Assembly: GCA_038900335.1 (NCBI GenBank)
Contig: JBBMRB010000018.1
Location: 17,075 to 81,074, forward strand
Direction of reading: 5' to 3'
DNA: 64,000 nucleotides
Source: Rs1 sp038900335
GTDB lineage: Bacteria > Pseudomonadota > Gammaproteobacteria > Pseudomonadales > Balneatricaceae
Positions within the stretch are counted from its first letter, which is position 1. Every line of letters begins with the position of its first letter. The position numbers and the translations under genes are program-made. Positions 1-8,608 of this stretch are shown here, in pieces. The notes below the pieces were generated by a model. That model worked only from the letters and a program-made list of their open reading frames with translations. It had not been told where the DNA came from and searched no databases.

Positions 1-1
1 G

Positions 2-1144
2 CCAGGTTTGCCTAATTTACTGATTGCTATGGTGCTTGGTAGTTTGTTGGCCCTGGCTTTAGGTGGCCATTCAGGTATTGAATTAGTGGGTGAAATACCG
101 GCTACACTGCCGCCTTTATCGATGCCAGATTTATCTTTATCGACTATACAGCTATTAGCGCCGGAGGCTTTTGCTATCGCTTTGTTAGGGTTGATAGAGG
201 CGGTGTCAATTAGTCGCGCGATAGCCATTAAGTCACAGCAGCGTATCTACCCAAATCAAGAGTTTATGGGGCAAGGTCTATCAAATATAGTCGGCAGTTT
301 CTTTTCTTGTTATGCAGGTTCTGGCTCTTTTACACGCTCGGGAGTTAACTATGCAGCGGGTGCTAAATCAGGGCTCTCTGCTATTTTTGCTGCCATTATT
401 TTAGTGGTTATTGTGTTGTTGATCGCACCGCTTACCGCTTATTTACCAGTGGCGGCTATGGGCGGTGTTATCCTACTGGTCGCCTATAATTTAGTTGATT
501 TTGTCCACATTAAAAAGATACTAAAAACCAGTAAGTCCGAATCGATTGTGTTGACGATCACTTTTTTATCAACATTGTTTCTAGAGCTCGAATTTGCCAT
601 TTATCTAGGTGTGATGATGTCATTGATCTTGTTTTTGGCAAAAACATCAACACCTGAAATTACCGAAATGTCGATTAATGTTGAACAGCGCCGCTTTATT
701 GATGCAACTGCAGAGAACAATGCACAGTGCCCACAGTTAAAAGTATTGCGTGTTGATATGTCTATTTACTTTGGCTCGGTGAACCACATCCAAAATAAAA
801 TAGAAACGGCGCTTAGCGAAGATCAAGTCAGTCATATTTTAATCATATGTGGCGGTATCAACTTTATAGATTTAAGCGGTACTGACTTGTTGATAAATCT
901 GGACAGGAAAATCAAAAATAAGAACAAAAACGGCGGCCTATATTTCTTTGCAATGAAACCAAGTGTTAAAGAGAGGGCAGTGAAATTAGGCTTAATTCCT
1001 GCATTAGGTGCCGATCAGTTCTTTGAAAGTAAAAAAGCGGCAATTGATAGTATCTTCCCACAATTAAAACCGCAGATATGCGAAAATTGTACACAGCGAG
1101 TTTTCAAGGAATGCGCTAAGTACGACATTAACAGAGCTAGCTAG
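2..1144 (+). CDS. SulP-family anion transporter, 5' truncated by window edge
   Basis: Inner-membrane permease of the SulP/SLC26 family (sulfate, bicarbonate or related anions). Only the C-terminal part is in the window: the reading frame is open to the first base, so the real start lies upstream and the TTG at 8 is not a credible start. About seven hydrophobic segments fill the first 215 codons. A cytoplasmic STAS domain follows (about residues 235-350, with the NFIDLSGTDLL-type core). The protein ends in an unusual cysteine-rich tail (CENC followed by a third Cys eight residues later). The substrate cannot be told from the sequence. Confidence 0.9.
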   Translation, partial: PGLPNLLIAMVLGSLLALALGGHSGIELVGEIPATLPPLSMPDLSLSTIQLLAPEAFAIALLGLIEAVSISRAIAIKSQQRIYPNQEFMGQGLSNIVGSFFSCYAGSGSFTRSGVNYAAGAKSGLSAIFAAIILVVIVLLIAPLTAYLPVAAMGGVILLVAYNLVDFVHIKKILKTSKSESIVLTITFLSTLFLELEFAIYLGVMMSLILFLAKTSTPEITEMSINVEQRRFIDATAENNAQCPQLKVLRVDMSIYFGSVNHIQNKIETALSEDQVSHILIICGGINFIDLSGTDLLINLDRKIKNKNKNGGLYFFAMKPSVKERAVKLGLIPALGADQFFESKKAAIDSIFPQLKPQICENCTQRVFKECAKYDINRAS

Positions 1145-1315
1145 CGTCTTGTCGCTAAATTACAGCTTTTTCAATTACGCTAGGCCTGTGCACACAGGTT
1201 GGTTTTAATCTGCGACTTGTTATTCTCAATCTAAAAGTCTGTCTTTTTAGATATTAATTTATATTCGTTTGATAGGGTGTTATGTTCACTATTATTTATT
1301 AAACATGGTGGGATT

Positions 1316-1726
1316 ATGGCTAAGATTATTACAGGTGGTTGCTGTTGTGGCGAGGTTACTTTTACAGTTGAAGATAACTTTAGTCATTTTTTCTTTTGTC
1401 ATTGCGAGCAATGCAGAAAGTTAACAGGCAGTGCTCATGCCGCTAATTTATTCACATCAGCAGATAATATTAACTGGCATAGCGCAATAGAAAAAATAAA
1501 ACGTTACGATGATCCTGAACGAGCCTTTTCTCAAGCCTTCTGTGCAAACTGTGGTTCTGGATTACCTTTTTTAACGCAAAGTGGCGAGTCTTTAATTGTC
1601 CCTGCGGGGAGCTTAAATGAAGAGCCGACGAAAATATTAGATGCTCAAATTTTTTGTGCTGAACAAACTCAGTGGCACAAAAAAGGGCTAGGGATTACTA
1701 ATAAAGTACCAGGTTTTCCCGAGTAG
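1316..1726 (+). CDS. GFA-family (glutathione-dependent formaldehyde-activating-like) zinc protein
   Basis: A 136-residue single-domain protein of the GFA/Mss4-like fold. Zinc-binding cysteines are visible: GGCCCGEVTF (C9-C11), CHCEQC (C28-C33) and CANCG (C76-C79). The start at 1316 is chosen because GGTGGG lies just upstream; an in-frame ATG at 1277 would add 13 residues with no ribosome site. The family includes a glutathione-hydroxymethyl enzyme, but most members have no proven reaction, so only the fold is confident here. It is monocistronic, and the next gene is convergent. Confidence 0.85.
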   Translation: MAKIITGGCCCGEVTFTVEDNFSHFFFCHCEQCRKLTGSAHAANLFTSADNINWHSAIEKIKRYDDPERAFSQAFCANCGSGLPFLTQSGESLIVPAGSLNEEPTKILDAQIFCAEQTQWHKKGLGITNKVPGFPE

Positions 1727-1766
1727 GGGCTACATAAAGAATGCTGAATCACAGCGCTGTTTAGCT

Positions 1767-1799
1767 CCTACCTGCTGTTTTTACTAAGTTACAGGTAGG
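1767..1799. terminator. Inverted repeat between convergent genes
   Basis: CCTACCTG (1767-1774) and CAGGTAGG (1792-1799) can form an 8-bp stem with a 17-nt loop. It lies between the GFA gene and the convergent SpoIIAA-like gene. No strong T-tract follows on either strand, so the terminator role is tentative. Confidence 0.35.
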
Positions 1800-1821
1800 T
1801 AATGGCGATTTAAATTTATAT

Positions 1822-2181
1822 CTAAATATCAGCTTCATCTGTCCAGTGTAAAGCCGTTAGAAAATCAGAGACGGCAAAGTGTTTAACATTAGCTGCTTTA
1901 AAGTTATCACTGATATACTGGTATTGGTCACTGCCAACAATCGCTACTCTAATAATATCGGCTGGGCACTGCGTAAAAAAATGCTCGCGATGCCAGTGTG
2001 AATCCTCTGCAATAGCGGTAAAATCATGGTCGAGGTAGATTAGTATTCTTAATTTATGATTCGGTTTTAACTGCTTTGCTATCTGCGCTAAGAAGACATC
2101 GTCATAATCGTCTTGAGTGAGTGTGCCAGTTGCTTGTGCGATTAAAATGTCGCCAGCTGAATCAGGAAGGATATATAGCAT
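1822..2181 (-). CDS. SpoIIAA-like (STAS-fold) small protein
   Basis: A 119-residue cytoplasmic protein resembling the SpoIIAA-like family, a STAS-type alpha/beta fold. The typical opening MLYILPDSAGDILIAQATG, then LTQDDYDD and a hydrophobic strand with LIYLDHDF, support the family. I chose the start at 2181 because family members begin at this MLxxLP motif. A GTG at 2214 would add 11 residues, including a near-duplicate of the first residues, and neither start has a good ribosome site. No function is established for this subfamily; anti-sigma antagonism should not be assumed. Confidence 0.7.
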   Translation of the reverse strand: MLYILPDSAGDILIAQATGTLTQDDYDDVFLAQIAKQLKPNHKLRILIYLDHDFTAIAEDSHWHREHFFTQCPADIIRVAIVGSDQYQYISDNFKAANVKHFAVSDFLTALHWTDEADI

Positions 2182-2286
2182 ATAGATAGACCAATAAGAT
2201 GAAAAATAAAGCACGCAGTTTACAAGAAACCGATAATCACTGCTAATAATATCTTTTAGCTACAATAGTGAATATTTAAGCGCCGT

Positions 2287-2309
2287 AAAAAAAGAGGCCG
2301 TGGCCTCTT
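2287..2309 (-). terminator. Rho-independent terminator of the GST gene
   Basis: On the minus strand AAGAGGCC-AC-GGCCTCTT forms a perfect 8-bp stem followed directly by a run of T (A-run at 2287-2293 on the plus strand). It lies 20 bp past the stop of the glutathione S-transferase gene. Confidence 0.85.
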
Positions 2310-2328
2310 CATTAAACTTGCTAGTAAA

Positions 2329-2946
2329 CTAGTTATGTTTAGCTTCTAGTGCTTGAGCTGTGTGCCATTTGTCGTGGCTCTGCAGTTGCTCATCGTAAGC
2401 GACTAGGTTTTTAAAGTGCCCTAAATTACCCGATGCTTTAACGATTTCTACGATAAATGACATCATGAAATCAGCTCCTGTCAGCGTATCGGCAACTAAA
2501 TAACGCTTGCCCTCAAGACGCTCGTTAAAGTAACTAATAACCTTTGCCGTTTCTTGGTCGGCATAGCCTTCTAAAAACTCAGTTTTAGCGCCATCTTTTA
2601 ACACAAACATTTTTAGCAACAGCGGTAAAATAGCTGAGCTTTCGGCAAAGTGCAGCCATTGTTGATAGTCTATATAATCGTGTGTACCCGCTTTTGGCGT
2701 GAACTTGCCATTGCCATAGGTCGTAATTAAGTAATCGGTGATAGCGCCTGATTCCGCAACTATTAAGCCGTTATCTTCAATCACTGGCGATTTGCCAAGC
2801 GCATGGATATGTTTGAGCTCATCAGGGGCTAAGAAAGTATCTTTATTGCGCTGGTATGCAATGATCTGATATTCAACGTTCAGCTCTTCAAGTAACCAAA
2901 TAATACGCTTTGAACGTGATTTATTTAAATGATGTAGTTTTATCAT
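2329..2946 (-). CDS. Glutathione S-transferase
   Basis: A 205-residue cytosolic GST. The N-terminal thioredoxin-like domain (residues 1-80) shows MIKLHHLNKSRSKRIIWLLEEL with the catalytic-loop Ser/Arg region, KSPVIEDNG with the cis-proline, and AESGAITDYL, the glutathione gamma-glutamyl binding motif (E-S). The C-terminal helical domain follows, with TGADFMMSF near residue 157. AGGAAA precedes the ATG. It is monocistronic, with its own terminator. The electrophilic substrate is unknown. Confidence 0.9.
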   Translation of the reverse strand: MIKLHHLNKSRSKRIIWLLEELNVEYQIIAYQRNKDTFLAPDELKHIHALGKSPVIEDNGLIVAESGAITDYLITTYGNGKFTPKAGTHDYIDYQQWLHFAESSAILPLLLKMFVLKDGAKTEFLEGYADQETAKVISYFNERLEGKRYLVADTLTGADFMMSFIVEIVKASGNLGHFKNLVAYDEQLQSHDKWHTAQALEAKHN

Positions 2947-3248
2947 GCTATTTCCTAAGAAGCGCAGCTATTAATAGCGGTGCAATAAATGTGATTGGGT
3001 GTCAGCCAAATGTTAGCTAAAGTGGAACACTATAAGCATGGCCATGCAAGCTTTTGTCTTAATCATCTAAGATATTGAATGCGCCAGCATGAGCATAACT
3101 TAAGTTATTATATAAGCGAATATAAATGCTGTTGTGGATAAAAGCGTGGTGCTTAAAATATAGAGCAGCAGGTAAGTATTAAGCGGCTAGTTAACGTCTT
3201 ACTGTTAGTTGTAAATAAAGAGTAAAATAAGCAGTTTTTTGCGCAGAT
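2947..3248. other. Gene-free interval upstream of the GST gene
   Basis: About 300 bp with no plausible gene. It must hold the GST promoter (minus strand); no convincing -35/-10 pair or RNA gene was recognised. Confidence 0.5.
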
Positions 3249-3273
3249 ACAGAGCTTAAGGATTAAGCTCTGT
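3249..3273 (-). terminator. Perfect 11-bp hairpin downstream of yceI
   Basis: ACAGAGCTTAA (3249-3259), loop GGA, TTAAGCTCTGT (3263-3273). It lies 16 bp past the stop of the YceI gene. A T-run does not follow directly on the minus strand, so it may be a weak terminator or an mRNA 3'-end stabiliser. Confidence 0.55.
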
Positions 3274-3288
3274 TAGTATTTATATCGT

Positions 3289-3870
3289 TTACTTAGGGCT
3301 CACGCCTTCAAAAAACATATCAATAGTAAAATCTGTCTGGCCTATTTTGCCACCGTTGATTTTGAAATCGTCAAATTTTAGTGTGGTTTTTGCTTCAAAA
3401 CCTGAACGGTAATCACCCCAAGGAGAATCGCCTTCACCTATAAGGTTCGCATCAAATGAAATTGATTTAGTGATACCGTGCAGCGTTAGGTCACCAGTGA
3501 CCGTTAAGTTACCATCGCCTTGGCTTTTAATATCCGTACTTTTAAATGTCGCTGTCGGGTATTCACTAGCGTTTAAAAAGTCAGCACTCATGACATGCTT
3601 ATCGCGCTTAGCATGGTTTGAGTCAAAGCTTGTGGTATCGATTGTTACTTCAATGCTTGATTCATTTGGCTTGTTTTTATCGTACTCAAAGGTACCTGAA
3701 AAGTTATTAAAACGACCTTTCACCCAACTAAAACCAAGATGGTTAACTTTTACATCGATTTGAGAATGTGCGCCAGCTTTTGAATCATCGATAACAAATG
3801 TTGCCGCTGATACTAAAGAACTACCTATTATGGCTGTTGCTAATATAGTGCTTTTAACTAGTGTTTTCAT
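3289..3870 (-). CDS. YceI-family periplasmic lipocalin-like protein
   Basis: A 193-residue exported protein with a clear signal peptide (residues 1-22, cleavage after VSA). The mature part is the YceI beta-barrel: FVIDDSKAGAHSQIDVKVNHLGFSWVKG opening-type motif (only its pattern is cited), then KRDKHVMSADFLNASEYPTA and a DLTLHG(I/V)TK strand. Family members bind isoprenoid chains such as ubiquinone precursors. It is translationally coupled to the preceding cytochrome b561 gene by a 4-bp overlap, a pairing common in proteobacteria that suggests a shared quinone- or redox-related role. Confidence 0.92.
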   Translation of the reverse strand: MKTLVKSTILATAIIGSSLVSAATFVIDDSKAGAHSQIDVKVNHLGFSWVKGRFNNFSGTFEYDKNKPNESSIEVTIDTTSFDSNHAKRDKHVMSADFLNASEYPTATFKSTDIKSQGDGNLTVTGDLTLHGITKSISFDANLIGEGDSPWGDYRSGFEAKTTLKFDDFKINGGKIGQTDFTIDMFFEGVSPK

Positions 3871-4436
3871 TTTTTCTCCTCAATGCCCAGCATATTACTG
3901 AGCGTAGTGTCTTTATCAATAAAGTGGTGTTTTAAGGCGGCTAAGGTATGCAAAGCAACCAAAGCCATTAAGCCAACAGCAACATAATAGTGAACATCAC
4001 CAGCTAGTGTTGCCTGATTTTCAAATAACTCGGTTGGTCCGGGTATTCTAAACCAATCGAAGATTTCGATACCTTGACCACCTGCAAAAGAAATAAGTAA
4101 CCCAGATATTAATACGATGAAAACAGCTAGGTAGATTCCATAATGTGCCACTTTACTGGCGGTATTGATAAAATCTGAATTAGTCACAGGCGGTTTCGGG
4201 GTAGGATTAATCATTTTCCAGATCAATCTTAAAACCATTAACAATAGGACAGCAATACCAAGTGCTTCATGTATTTGCGGGCCTAAAGTATAAAAAGAAT
4301 CATAATAGCCCAAATCCATCATATATAAGCCTAAAGCAAATAAGCCAATAATAGGTAGGACGAGTAGCCAGTGAACGAAAATCATACCCCAGCCAAATTG
4401 GCTGTCGGTATTTTTATAATGCTTAATTAAACTCAT
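3867..4436 (-). CDS. Cytochrome b561-family membrane protein
   Basis: A 189-residue inner-membrane di-haem protein with four transmembrane helices. Likely haem-ligand histidines sit in FVHWLLVLP (helix 1), IHEALGI (helix 2), and the VHYYVAVGLMALVALHTL helix near the C terminus. The family oxidises quinols (CybB type). First gene of a two-gene operon with the YceI gene. Its promoter faces a divergent LysR gene, which is the likely regulator. A Fur-like half site (4555-4564) occurs in the shared intergenic region but is weak. Confidence 0.92.
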   Translation of the reverse strand: MSLIKHYKNTDSQFGWGMIFVHWLLVLPIIGLFALGLYMMDLGYYDSFYTLGPQIHEALGIAVLLLMVLRLIWKMINPTPKPPVTNSDFINTASKVAHYGIYLAVFIVLISGLLISFAGGQGIEIFDWFRIPGPTELFENQATLAGDVHYYVAVGLMALVALHTLAALKHHFIDKDTTLSNMLGIEEKK

Positions 4437-4628
4437 AATATTATTAACTAATTTCCATAAAAGAATAACAGCAAAACCACATTAAGTATGAGAGTTGCTT
4501 TTAATTGATTAGTTCAATTTTTAACCGTGGTGTTAATCAAATATAAAAGAAATTGATTATCATTTCTGGATAAGCTAAATGTAAACTTATAATATAAAGG
4601 CGTCAAATGCATAAAGGTAATAATTGTC

Positions 4629-5546
4629 ATGCGTGAAGTGAATTTGAGGTCGGTGGATCTAAACTTATTAACAGTATTACAAGCGTTAATAGAAGAGCGC
4701 CATGTCACTAAAGCGGCAGAAAAGCTACACATGAGTCAATCAGCGGTGAGTAGAGCACTGCAACGCTTAAGGGTGCTTTTTAATGACCCGCTATTAGTCA
4801 AAAGCGCTGAAGGCTACACGTTATCTAGTCGTGCGACAAAGCTGGCGACTGAATTATCAGTTGTGTTGCAAACACTGAGCCGCTTAGTACAGGAGCCGGA
4901 GTTCATACCCTCGAGTAGCCGAGCAACGTTGCGTTTCGCAGGGATTGACCTAGATGCCTGGATAGATATGCCCAAACTGATTGGCAGCGTGCTACAGGAA
5001 GCGCCAAAATTAAAAATGGAAGTATCTAATACTCAGGCAAATTATTTTGAAGAGCTGAGTAAAGGGCGTGCCGATTTTGTGGTATCGGGTTTTCAATCCG
5101 ATCACGATCAAGAAAATATTTATTCTTGTCGTATCGGTAGTTCTGATCTGGTAGCGGTAATGGGTCAAAATAATCCGTTGAGCGAACAGACACTGACAGT
5201 TGAAAAGTACTTAAAGGCAAAACATGGTTTCGTTTCTATTACCGGCAAAGGTGCCTCCTCAGTGGATGCCCATTTATTGGCGTTAGGGCTTAAAAGGGAT
5301 GTGGTCTTAAAAGTATCGGACTTTAAATCAGTCGCAGCATATTGTGAAAATACAGATATCGTGTTTTTACTACCCAGACAGTTGATTAAACATAGCCTAA
5401 TTGGCCGTCAGGTTATTATAAAAAGCCTTCCCAAAGGGCTATATAAATCAAGTATTGATTTCTATATCTATTGGCATGCCCGTTATGATAATGACCCACT
5501 GCACCGCTGGATTAAACAGCGAATGCTAGATTATGTTTTGAGTTAA
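4629..5546 (+). CDS. LysR-family transcriptional regulator
   Basis: A 305-residue LTTR. The N-terminal winged helix-turn-helix (residues 5-65) contains the typical DLNLLTVLQALIEERHVTKA pattern and SQSAVSRALQRLR recognition helix. A LysR substrate-binding domain follows from about residue 92. The DLNLL start resembles the NodD/LeuO/NahR-like subgroup. It is divergent from the cytochrome b561-yceI operon, its best candidate target. An inverted repeat (TGATAA/TTATCA near 5571-5590) follows the stop. Confidence 0.9.
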   Translation: MREVNLRSVDLNLLTVLQALIEERHVTKAAEKLHMSQSAVSRALQRLRVLFNDPLLVKSAEGYTLSSRATKLATELSVVLQTLSRLVQEPEFIPSSSRATLRFAGIDLDAWIDMPKLIGSVLQEAPKLKMEVSNTQANYFEELSKGRADFVVSGFQSDHDQENIYSCRIGSSDLVAVMGQNNPLSEQTLTVEKYLKAKHGFVSITGKGASSVDAHLLALGLKRDVVLKVSDFKSVAAYCENTDIVFLLPRQLIKHSLIGRQVIIKSLPKGLYKSSIDFYIYWHARYDNDPLHRWIKQRMLDYVLS

Positions 5547-5708
5547 TTGCCAATGTTAGTTAGTTAAAAATGATAACAAAGCTATTATCAATAAAAAATG
5601 CTCGGTGCAGTACACTCAATTTTAACTCTTTACGAGCCTGTTATCTTATTGATTTTAATACAGAGCTGTTTTGAATATTGAAAAAAATAGTGAAAATCAA
5701 ATTATTTT

Positions 5709-5736
5709 TTGCATTATAGAATTAGGCTGTTATACT
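5709..5736 (+). promoter_or_regulatory. Sigma-70 promoter of the SRP RNA gene
   Basis: TTGCAT (5709-5714), a 16-bp spacer, TATACT (5731-5736). Transcription would start near 5743 and give a 5' leader of about 35 nt that must be trimmed from the mature 4.5S RNA, as happens in E. coli. Confidence 0.7.
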
Positions 5737-5778
5737 GCGCGCTCTCAATCGAGAACAAGCAGAATATCGCTGAGCTAT

Positions 5779-5889
5779 GGTAGCTCTGTCGGTCCTCTCG
5801 CAACGATACGTCGTGAACCTGGTCAGGCCTGGAAGGGAGCAGCCACAACGACTGATTCGTGTGCCGGGATGTGGCTGGCGGAGCTGCTT
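5779..5889 (+). ncRNA. ffs: 4.5S signal recognition particle RNA
   Basis: The conserved domain IV is unmistakable: GGTCAGGCCTGGAAGGGAGC, then AGCC, with the partner strand GTGTGCCGGGATG. The ends are set by an 8-bp terminal helix between GGTAGCTC (5779-5786) and GAGCTGCT (5881-5888). Length is about 111 nt, close to E. coli 4.5S RNA (114 nt). It binds Ffh and targets membrane proteins to FtsY and SecYEG. T-rich sequence from 5895 probably terminates it. Any short reading frame overlapping this region is spurious. Confidence 0.97.
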
Positions 5890-5930
5890 CCAATATTTTT
5901 TCCTCTTTTTACAATCCCATATATATTAAT

Positions 5931-5958
5931 GATAGCTGATAGCTGATAGCTGATAGTT
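5931..5958. repeat. Tandem heptamer repeat, four copies
   Basis: GATAGCT repeated three times followed by GATAGTT, just downstream of ffs. It looks like a slippage-prone simple repeat; no function is apparent. The rest of 5959-6132 shows nothing recognisable. Confidence 0.85.
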
Positions 5959-6132
5959 AAATATAAATTTAACTAAAATATCTGTGCTGAATTCTATGTT
6001 TTTTGCAAATATAAAGACTAGTGCTACGCGTAAGCTGTTTATTATTTACCATAATATCCGTTTAAATCTCACTTAAATATCTGCAATATAAAGCTTTGTT
6101 GTTAATGGTTGCTCTGTGCATAAAGCCTGCTT

Positions 6133-6939
6133 TTAGCGGGTGAAAATCGACACTTCATGCAATAGTGGTAGCATCATGTGAAACAATTCAGATTGCGAAG
6201 ATATATTACATTTTGAATAAAGTTGGCGGCGAAAAACTTTAACGGTTTGGGGACTGATGCCTAATTCCAAAGAAATTGATAGCGATGAGTGACCACGTAA
6301 AATTAAGATAGCGACTTCTGCTTGGCGCTTACTGAGTTTCACCCCTTGTCTTAAAGTAACGATACTTTGCATACTCGTCACCAACGATTTGACTTCAGTA
6401 TTTTTTTTGCTGACATATTTTCGAACATCCCAATCTGCTTGTATTAGTGCTTGAATGACAGGTTCAAATTCTTTGAGTGTGTTCACATCTTTCGTTATAA
6501 ATTTGCGGCCTGTTGCGGTATCTGTCCCCATAGATATTGATACAGTCGTCGTCTCGTTAACAGGGTAAAAAATGGTTATCTCATCCAATATCCCTATGCG
6601 TCCATAGTACCAATCATAATATTTGCTTCTAAGAAAGTTATCAGGGGCCATTTCAGATAACCAGTAAATACCTGGTTTGCCATGTTGAAGATGAAATTGA
6701 TAAACAGGGTCAAGTAAGTAAGCCGCTGAAAGGTATTGGCTTTTAAGCAGAGCGAAGACATCTGTGCCCAACGTATTAGTGAATGCAGGTGTTGGCGTTG
6801 ATTCAGCGTTGTAGACTAACACGATAATATTTTCAAACTTTAATATGGAGCGTAGAAACTCTGAAAAATCTGAAAAAAAAGCCGGGCTACCCTTAGAGCT
6901 AATCGCTGTTGCTAATCTATTAATATAACAAGTATCCAT
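6133..6939 (-). CDS. LuxR-type helix-turn-helix regulator
   Basis: A 268-residue regulator. The C-terminal LuxR HTH (about residues 200-255) reads KLSKRQAEVAILILRGHSS, then ISPQTVKVFRRQLYSK. The N-terminal 180 residues are not a recognisable autoinducer-binding or receiver domain, so the signal is unknown. The start at 6939 is fixed by AAAGGAGG immediately upstream; a longer in-frame start at 6966 would place that site inside the gene. It is divergent from the transporter/HisD-like pair and is their likely regulator. Confidence 0.85.
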   Translation of the reverse strand: MDTCYINRLATAISSKGSPAFFSDFSEFLRSILKFENIIVLVYNAESTPTPAFTNTLGTDVFALLKSQYLSAAYLLDPVYQFHLQHGKPGIYWLSEMAPDNFLRSKYYDWYYGRIGILDEITIFYPVNETTTVSISMGTDTATGRKFITKDVNTLKEFEPVIQALIQADWDVRKYVSKKNTEVKSLVTSMQSIVTLRQGVKLSKRQAEVAILILRGHSSLSISLELGISPQTVKVFRRQLYSKCNISSQSELFHMMLPLLHEVSIFTR

Positions 6940-7081
6940 ACATACCTCCTTTGGGTTATATACCACCTAATTAACTATAAGTTAACATATTGATAAATAT
7001 TAGTGGTACTAATAAATTTGGTAATCATAATTATAAATAAGCATAACAACCGCCGTAGATGGCTTTAAAGGGGATTTAACA

Positions 7082-8542
7082 ATGAATAATACGTCTTATA
7101 TGAATTATGCCGAAGGTGGCGGGGATTTTCGTCGTAAAAGGGTATTGCCAATACTCGCAGTTTTGGCAGTAGTGTACTCAGTATCATTGTTTCTTGGTGT
7201 GCATATAAATGCGGTAGTGTTAACTATATTTTTGATGATCACATTATGTTTATTACGCATACCTGTCGCTATTGCATTAGTTATCGCCGCAGTATTAGGA
7301 GGGCTTCATGCAGGGCTTACTATGGAAGCTACCATAGCGGCTCTTAATGATAATTTGCTTGCGGGCTCCCAAGTTGGTATGACCTATATCATGATCGGCG
7401 CATTTGCAGTCGCTCTAGCACGCAGTGGTTTACTTGAAATGCTGGCACGCAAAATAACGCAAAACTTAGGAGTCGATGAAGCTGCAACCAATAAAGGAGT
7501 GAAGTGGACTCTCTTTCTTATCTTTATAATAGCTTCTTTAATGTCACAGAATCTTATTCCTGTGCACATTGCCTTTATTCCGGTGTTGATTCCGCCTTTA
7601 TTGGGCGTTATGAATAAACTGCGCATGGATAGACGCGCAGTCGCGTGCGTTTTAGCCTGCATGATAAGCTCAAGCTATTTACTATTACCAACCGGTTTTG
7701 GTGCTATTTACCTTAATGAGATATTACTTGCCAATGTTAATGAAATAGGTGAATCACTAGGTTTACAAGCAACGCCTGCGATGGCGCCTAAAGCGATGGC
7801 TTTACCGGTACTAGGTATCGTACTTGGTATGTTAGTGGCTGTTTTTATTACCTATCGCAAGCCTCGTGATTATAAAACAGTGCCCTTAACAGAGCTAAAT
7901 AAGGATGCAAAGCCTATTAGTTTGAACCTCACTCAATTAATAGCAACAGTGACAGCTTTGGTCGCGGCACTGGTATGTCAAATTCAGTTTGATTCACTTT
8001 TTATTGGTGCGATGGTGGGGTTTGTCATACTGAGCTGCGCCGGTATTTTTCGCTGGCGCGATCAGGATGATGTATTTACAGAAGGCTTACGTATGATGGC
8101 ACAGATTGCCGTTATTATTACCATTGCCTCAGGTTTTGCCGGTGTTTTAAATGCCACTAATGAGATTGCACCATTAGTATCAGCAGCCGCAGACTTTATC
8201 GGTGATAACAAAGCGTTAGGTGCTGCCATTATGTTACTGGTCGGCCTGTTCATCACGATAGGCTTTGGTGACTCTTTTGCCTCAGTGCCAATTTTGGCAC
8301 CAATCTATATTCCATTGTCATTAGCATTGGGCTTTTCACCTCTTGCAACTATCGCACTGTTAGGTGCAGCGGCGGCGCTAGGTGATGCGGGCTCACCTGC
8401 TTCAACTATCACATTAGGTGCGACTTCTGGTTTAAATGCAGATGGCCAGCATGATCATATCAAAGACAGTGTTATCCCAACTTTCTCACATGCAAACATT
8501 GGCATGATCTTATTTGCTTGGGTAGCAGCGATGGTGCTTTAA
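7082..8542 (+). CDS. YuiF-like Na+/H+ antiporter-family transporter
   Basis: A 486-residue integral membrane protein with about 11-12 hydrophobic helices, of the NhaC/YuiF type (ion transporter superfamily). Helix-breaking motifs such as GFGDSFASVPILAPIYIPL and GAAAALGDAGSPAS fit the two inverted halves of this family. Bacillus YuiF is annotated as a putative amino-acid (histidine) permease, so a carboxylate or amino alcohol is a plausible substrate. It lies 66 bp before the HisD-like gene in the same direction and probably imports the substrate of that enzyme. Confidence 0.8.
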   Translation: MNNTSYMNYAEGGGDFRRKRVLPILAVLAVVYSVSLFLGVHINAVVLTIFLMITLCLLRIPVAIALVIAAVLGGLHAGLTMEATIAALNDNLLAGSQVGMTYIMIGAFAVALARSGLLEMLARKITQNLGVDEAATNKGVKWTLFLIFIIASLMSQNLIPVHIAFIPVLIPPLLGVMNKLRMDRRAVACVLACMISSSYLLLPTGFGAIYLNEILLANVNEIGESLGLQATPAMAPKAMALPVLGIVLGMLVAVFITYRKPRDYKTVPLTELNKDAKPISLNLTQLIATVTALVAALVCQIQFDSLFIGAMVGFVILSCAGIFRWRDQDDVFTEGLRMMAQIAVIITIASGFAGVLNATNEIAPLVSAAADFIGDNKALGAAIMLLVGLFITIGFGDSFASVPILAPIYIPLSLALGFSPLATIALLGAAAALGDAGSPASTITLGATSGLNADGQHDHIKDSVIPTFSHANIGMILFAWVAAMVL

Positions 8543-8608
8543 CTTAAAACGTAATGCAGCTGCTATGTCAGCGGTATTTTGATCTATACAAATTAATGGT
8601 AATCAAAG

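Noticed and set aside
4555..4564. Fur-box-like GATTATCATT between the cytochrome b561 gene and the LysR gene
   Set aside because: Only half of the 19-bp consensus is matched; such AT-rich words are frequent here. The same applies to GATAATCATT at 10001-10010.
5671..5946. 91-codon open frame across the SRP RNA gene
   Set aside because: It overlaps the highly conserved 4.5S RNA completely and begins at a TTG without a ribosome site.
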